A stretch of 64,000 nt of DNA from Aphodosoma sp045631465 (lineage in GTDB: Bacteria; Bacteroidota; Bacteroidia; Bacteroidales; Paludibacteraceae), in the NCBI GenBank assembly GCA_045631465.1, contig JAZQUV010000018.1, positions 1 to 64,000 of the forward strand. Reading direction: 5' to 3'. The position numbers and the translations under genes were made by a program. Below, piece by piece: positions 60,821 to 64,000 of this stretch (the stretch's first letter is position 1; each line of letters starts with the position of its first letter). A model generated the notes under the pieces. The model saw nothing but the letters and a program-made list of their open reading frames with translations, was not told the origin of the DNA and did not search any database.

Positions 60821-62986
60821 ATGAAAACACGATTATTTAAAAGTATTGCAACTGTGCTCGCACTATTTTGCGCAATAAGTCTAAATGCTGCCGAATATAT
60901 CGAAATCGACAAAATTAGCACTCTCCGCGCTCAAGAAGAAGGTACTAAAGTTATCTACACTGGCGAAGCAATCACTACATTCTATGGTTCTGGTGGTATC
61001 TTGATACAAGACGAAACAGGTGCCATCTATCTAAAAAGCTACGACATGTCAAAAGCTTGTACTGCACCTGCCACTGCAGGATACCCTAACCTCAAAATCA
61101 CAAACATCAAAGGTATCTTCCACAAAGCTACCGACATGGAAATGACTCAAATCGAAATCGAATACGACGAAGATGCCTACAACATCGAAGTCCTTGCAGA
61201 AAATGTCGATTTCACAATCAACGACATCACATTAGCCGACCTATTCGCTAACCCAATGGCTTATGAATGTCAACCTATTCGTCTCACCGAGACCGAAGTC
61301 AAAATCACCGACTACACTAAATCGTTGGTATATAACGAAGAAGAGATCATAATCTCTACAGGGCAAATGGGCGAAGCAATGGCCATTCCTGCCGAAGGTA
61401 CTTTTATTGGTTACTATGGCAATAATGGAACACAAGGCTTCATCATTCCTGAAAGCAAATATATAACACCTACTGCCTACAAATCAATATTCGAATTAAA
61501 AGAATCTCACAAAACTAGCACACTCGGCATCTTGAATCCAGTGCTTGTCAATCGTGTTGTAAAAAACGACGATGGATCTACAACTCTCTACGTACAAGAA
61601 GACTATAGCTTCTGGGGTACATATGGCACAACTGTTATTGTCGAAAATCTCACAACCGATGTTGCAGAAGGCGACTCTATCATCGGCATCCGCGGAGAAG
61701 TCACTCCTTTCTCTGTCATAAATGGCAATGTATACGGCTCTAAAATCGAACAAAAAGGCGATCTCGGAGCTAATATCAAAGTATTGAGCCGCAACAACGA
61801 ATTGTTTGTTACACGCGTACAAGAACTTGAATACATCAAAAGTGAGGCAGCTCTCAACTACGAATCTACACTCTGCTCTACACCAAAAGGTCTTATCATA
61901 AAATTAGACGATAAATATGCTATCGTAGTTCAACATTCCAACGTAAAAAGTCAAAGAGATACCGTACTCATCGCTGGTGTTGATCTTGCCGAATACGTAG
62001 GCCAACAACACGCCGTAGTAGGCATTGTCGATGCTGGTGTAGTGAATCCAGGCAAAGTAACATTCGTTCTTCGTGGTGCCCACGACTTGCTACAAGAAAA
62101 CTATCAATTCAACACTATTGCCGAATTGCGCAAAGCTGGTCGTCCTCTAGCTGCCGATGTAACATACGAACTCGTTAATCCTGTACTCGTAACTTACAAA
62201 AGTGAATATAACATCGACGACGTAGATCTCGTTGGCGTGTTTGTACAAGATGCTACAGGCGGTATCTTCATCAAAAAACAAGTGAATGAAAACGAAAAAT
62301 TCGAAATCAATGCAGGCGACTCTGTTAAAAATTTCAAAGGCGTATATGTAACAACAGGCGAAGCCGTCATGCTCGACTTCACCGACATCAATAATACTGC
62401 CGACGATACTTACGAAATCATATCTAGCAATCACGCCGTAGATGCAACTCCTCTCAACGTAACGATTGCCGAACTCGCAGCAAACAAAGACAAATATGCA
62501 AGTCGCGTAGTACGCCTCGAAAACGTAATGCATGCCGACACTACATATTATCCATGGTGGAGTTCAGGTTATCCTGTAACAGAATACTACCTCTACCAAG
62601 AAGATTGCCCTCATTTCATGTACTATTCTGTTTGGAATTATAGCCTATACGATAAAAACAATATCATTGGTATATTCGATGATGGTTGTTTGGCAGAAGG
62701 TTTTTCTTTGATTCCTCTCAGCCAAGCACATATTACAGATGCCAATGCAGAAGACACTCCAGTTGATAATATCAACGAAAACACAATCAACATCGCATAC
62801 AACAATGGTGTTCTTTCGTTCTCACAAATTATCGATGCTATCGAAATATATAGCATGGATGGTGCTTTGGTATCAAAACAAGCTGTGAATGCAACATCTA
62901 TCGATGCTATGCTCAACTCTGGCATCTACATCGTTCGCACATTAGCTGATAATAATATTGAATCGCACAAAATAGTAATTAGATAA
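60821..62986 (+). CDS. Secreted OB-fold repeat protein with T9SS-type tail (family A, copy 2)
   Basis: A 721-residue paralogue of the product of 55869-57884 (signal MKTRLFKSIATVLALFCAISLNA). Shared segments include GGILIQDETGAIYLK, ANPMAYECQPIRL, GYYGNNGTQGFIIP and SLIPLSQAHIT. It differs by a YYPWWSSGYPVTEYYLYQ insertion near residue 580. The tail ends YSMDGALVSKQAV ... NSGIYIVRTLADNNIESHKIVIR, again T9SS-like. A strong terminator follows. Confidence 0.82.
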   Translation: MKTRLFKSIATVLALFCAISLNAAEYIEIDKISTLRAQEEGTKVIYTGEAITTFYGSGGILIQDETGAIYLKSYDMSKACTAPATAGYPNLKITNIKGIFHKATDMEMTQIEIEYDEDAYNIEVLAENVDFTINDITLADLFANPMAYECQPIRLTETEVKITDYTKSLVYNEEEIIISTGQMGEAMAIPAEGTFIGYYGNNGTQGFIIPESKYITPTAYKSIFELKESHKTSTLGILNPVLVNRVVKNDDGSTTLYVQEDYSFWGTYGTTVIVENLTTDVAEGDSIIGIRGEVTPFSVINGNVYGSKIEQKGDLGANIKVLSRNNELFVTRVQELEYIKSEAALNYESTLCSTPKGLIIKLDDKYAIVVQHSNVKSQRDTVLIAGVDLAEYVGQQHAVVGIVDAGVVNPGKVTFVLRGAHDLLQENYQFNTIAELRKAGRPLAADVTYELVNPVLVTYKSEYNIDDVDLVGVFVQDATGGIFIKKQVNENEKFEINAGDSVKNFKGVYVTTGEAVMLDFTDINNTADDTYEIISSNHAVDATPLNVTIAELAANKDKYASRVVRLENVMHADTTYYPWWSSGYPVTEYYLYQEDCPHFMYYSVWNYSLYDKNNIIGIFDDGCLAEGFSLIPLSQAHITDANAEDTPVDNINENTINIAYNNGVLSFSQIIDAIEIYSMDGALVSKQAVNATSIDAMLNSGIYIVRTLADNNIESHKIVIR

Positions 62987-63003
62987 AAAACATAATACAA
63001 ACT

Positions 63004-63044
63004 AAAGACACAAGGCAACATTCACTTGTCTTGTGTCTTTTATT
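63004..63044 (+). terminator. Hairpin terminator after family A copy 2
   Basis: aaagacacaag and cttgtgtcttt form an 11-bp perfect stem, followed by T-rich sequence. Confidence 0.88.
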
Positions 63045-63057
63045 AACTCACTTTTAT

Positions 63058-64000
63058 ATGAAAAAAATATTTACTATCTTTTTTAGCATTCTTGTATCAT
63101 CTTTTATATATGGACAAGAACAAGAAACGTATACCGGCAAATTCGTAAACATGACTGCAACCGATGCTGCCGAAGTATATGCTTTGTCTGAAAACGGGCA
63201 ATGGGCATGTGGTGCTCATTTTGCAAGTGGCGACATGAACCAAGCCTTCTATGTATATGGTTCTATCTGGAATACCCAAACTGGCGAACGTATCTATCTC
63301 GAAGAAGACCCTGCAATCCCATGCGCAACATATTGGGTAAACAACGATGGCACATTTGCCGCTGGTGCCCACTACGACCAACCAGCCTACTACATCAATG
63401 GCGAATGGCACTCTCTGCTTATGCCTCGCGGATACGGCAATGCAGTTGGCGAAGTTTCAGCTGTAGGATTCGATGAGAATGGTGACACAATCATGATTGG
63501 TTGGGCATATACAGCAGCTACACGTGGTACAATTATGCGTTGGATAAACGGAAAACTTGATACCAACTTTGTCTATCGCAACACAGTTCGCGAATGGGAA
63601 GTAAAAGCAGAAATGGAACGCACTCGTGGCTTATCTAAAGATGCTAAAGTCTACCTCATCTCTCTCGACCACTGCTTGTTGCCAATCAATGGCGGAGGCA
63701 ATTTGCCTACAACATACGTCATGACAGAAGATACTACAATCATCATTGAGCGCAGCATTAAAGGCTACGACCGCATATCTTTTGTTAGCGAAGCAGAACT
63801 AAGTCGCAATGGCAAATGGGTGGTAGGTTCAATCTATGCCGTAGGATTATTACAAGAAGATGGTGAAGGTTCAATATCTTTCTTGTATGAAGTAGAAACC
63901 GACCGTCTACAAATACTCCCTGGTCGCGAACAAGGCATGTCTGCAATGACTGTTGACGACTACGGACGCGTACTCTATTGTCGTGGAGGTGGTGGCACCC
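63058..64000 (+). CDS. Secreted propeller-like protein (family B, copy 3), truncated by window end
   Basis: An open frame starts at ATG 63058 with signal peptide MKKIFTIFFSILVSSFIYG and runs off the right edge (314 codons visible). It has the family B pattern: LSENGQWACGAHFASGD, SIWNTQTGERIYLEE, VNNDGTFAAGAHYDQPAYYINGEWHSL, LSRNGKWVVGSIY. It is about as distant from copies 1 and 2 as they are from each other. The C-terminus is not visible; a T9SS tail is expected by analogy. Confidence 0.8.
   Translation, partial: MKKIFTIFFSILVSSFIYGQEQETYTGKFVNMTATDAAEVYALSENGQWACGAHFASGDMNQAFYVYGSIWNTQTGERIYLEEDPAIPCATYWVNNDGTFAAGAHYDQPAYYINGEWHSLLMPRGYGNAVGEVSAVGFDENGDTIMIGWAYTAATRGTIMRWINGKLDTNFVYRNTVREWEVKAEMERTRGLSKDAKVYLISLDHCLLPINGGGNLPTTYVMTEDTTIIIERSIKGYDRISFVSEAELSRNGKWVVGSIYAVGLLQEDGEGSISFLYEVETDRLQILPGREQGMSAMTVDDYGRVLYCRGGGGT

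Overview
The window is chromosomal DNA from a member of the Bacteroidales (Bacteroidota). The evidence is the recurring promoter element TAnnTTTG with an upstream TTG, a DUF3276/PUR-like regulator, a GldA-type ATPase, a TIGR02757 protein, a Bacteroidota-style mreB-mreC-mreD-PBP2-rodA cluster, PCMD-like modules, and several proteins with C-terminal tails like type IX secretion (T9SS) sorting domains. The plus strand is strongly C-rich and G-poor almost throughout, whichever strand the genes lie on. The exception is about 42.65-45.85 kb (topB and aroF), where the skew reverses. No rRNA, tRNA, CRISPR array, transposase or prophage was seen.

Layout. 1-397: a 27-bp tandem array. 690-775: a probable small RNA (Bacteroidales-1-like), then rlmN and a TIGR02757 gene. 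2.6-11 kb (minus): a phosphate block with two paralogous porins, pstS-pstC-pstA-pstB and a PhoB/PhoR-like two-component pair. phoU is missing. Pho-box-like direct repeats lie at the same distance from the -7 element before both porins and before phoB. 11-14.8 kb (minus): an acyltransferase, a DUF819 membrane protein and an Omp85-like protein. 15.1-19.2 kb (plus): typA, a 57-residue membrane protein and parE.

19.25-24.66 kb (plus): a four-gene cluster of a TolC-like protein, a HlyD-like protein, a zinc-ribbon TackOD1-type protein and a processive family-2 glycosyltransferase. I read it as a synthase-dependent polysaccharide synthesis and export system with an unusual cytoplasmic control protein. 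It is the best candidate here for an under-described system. It is followed by a 779-residue lipoprotein with its own strong promoter.

27.5-32 kb: a PUR-like gene (minus), then nusB-yajC-ybbR-coaE-mtgA (plus). 32-37.8 kb (minus): the rod-shape/elongasome operon. 37.9-41.3 kb (minus): flippase, ruvB and a GldA-like ATPase. 41.4-42.5 kb: two small membrane proteins. 42.6-45.8 kb (minus): topB and a DAHP synthase/chorismate mutase fusion.

45.95-55.4 kb (minus): one gene for a 3140-residue surface protein with about 30 Ig/cadherin-like repeats in two blocks of 15, separated by an internal carbohydrate-binding-like module. Divergent from it, 55.9-64 kb (plus) holds five secreted proteins of two alternating families: OB-fold repeat proteins (A) and propeller-like proteins (B), in the order A-B, B-A, B. 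The four complete ones end in T9SS-type tails; the fifth runs off the window.

Many intergenic gaps carry short dispersed repeats: an 11-bp phased array, GTCnGAC units, AATACACACT palindromes, CAACTTT/CAACTCT heptamers and AATTGTGCATTATG units. All assignments come from reading the sequence and from remembered family features; no database search was run.
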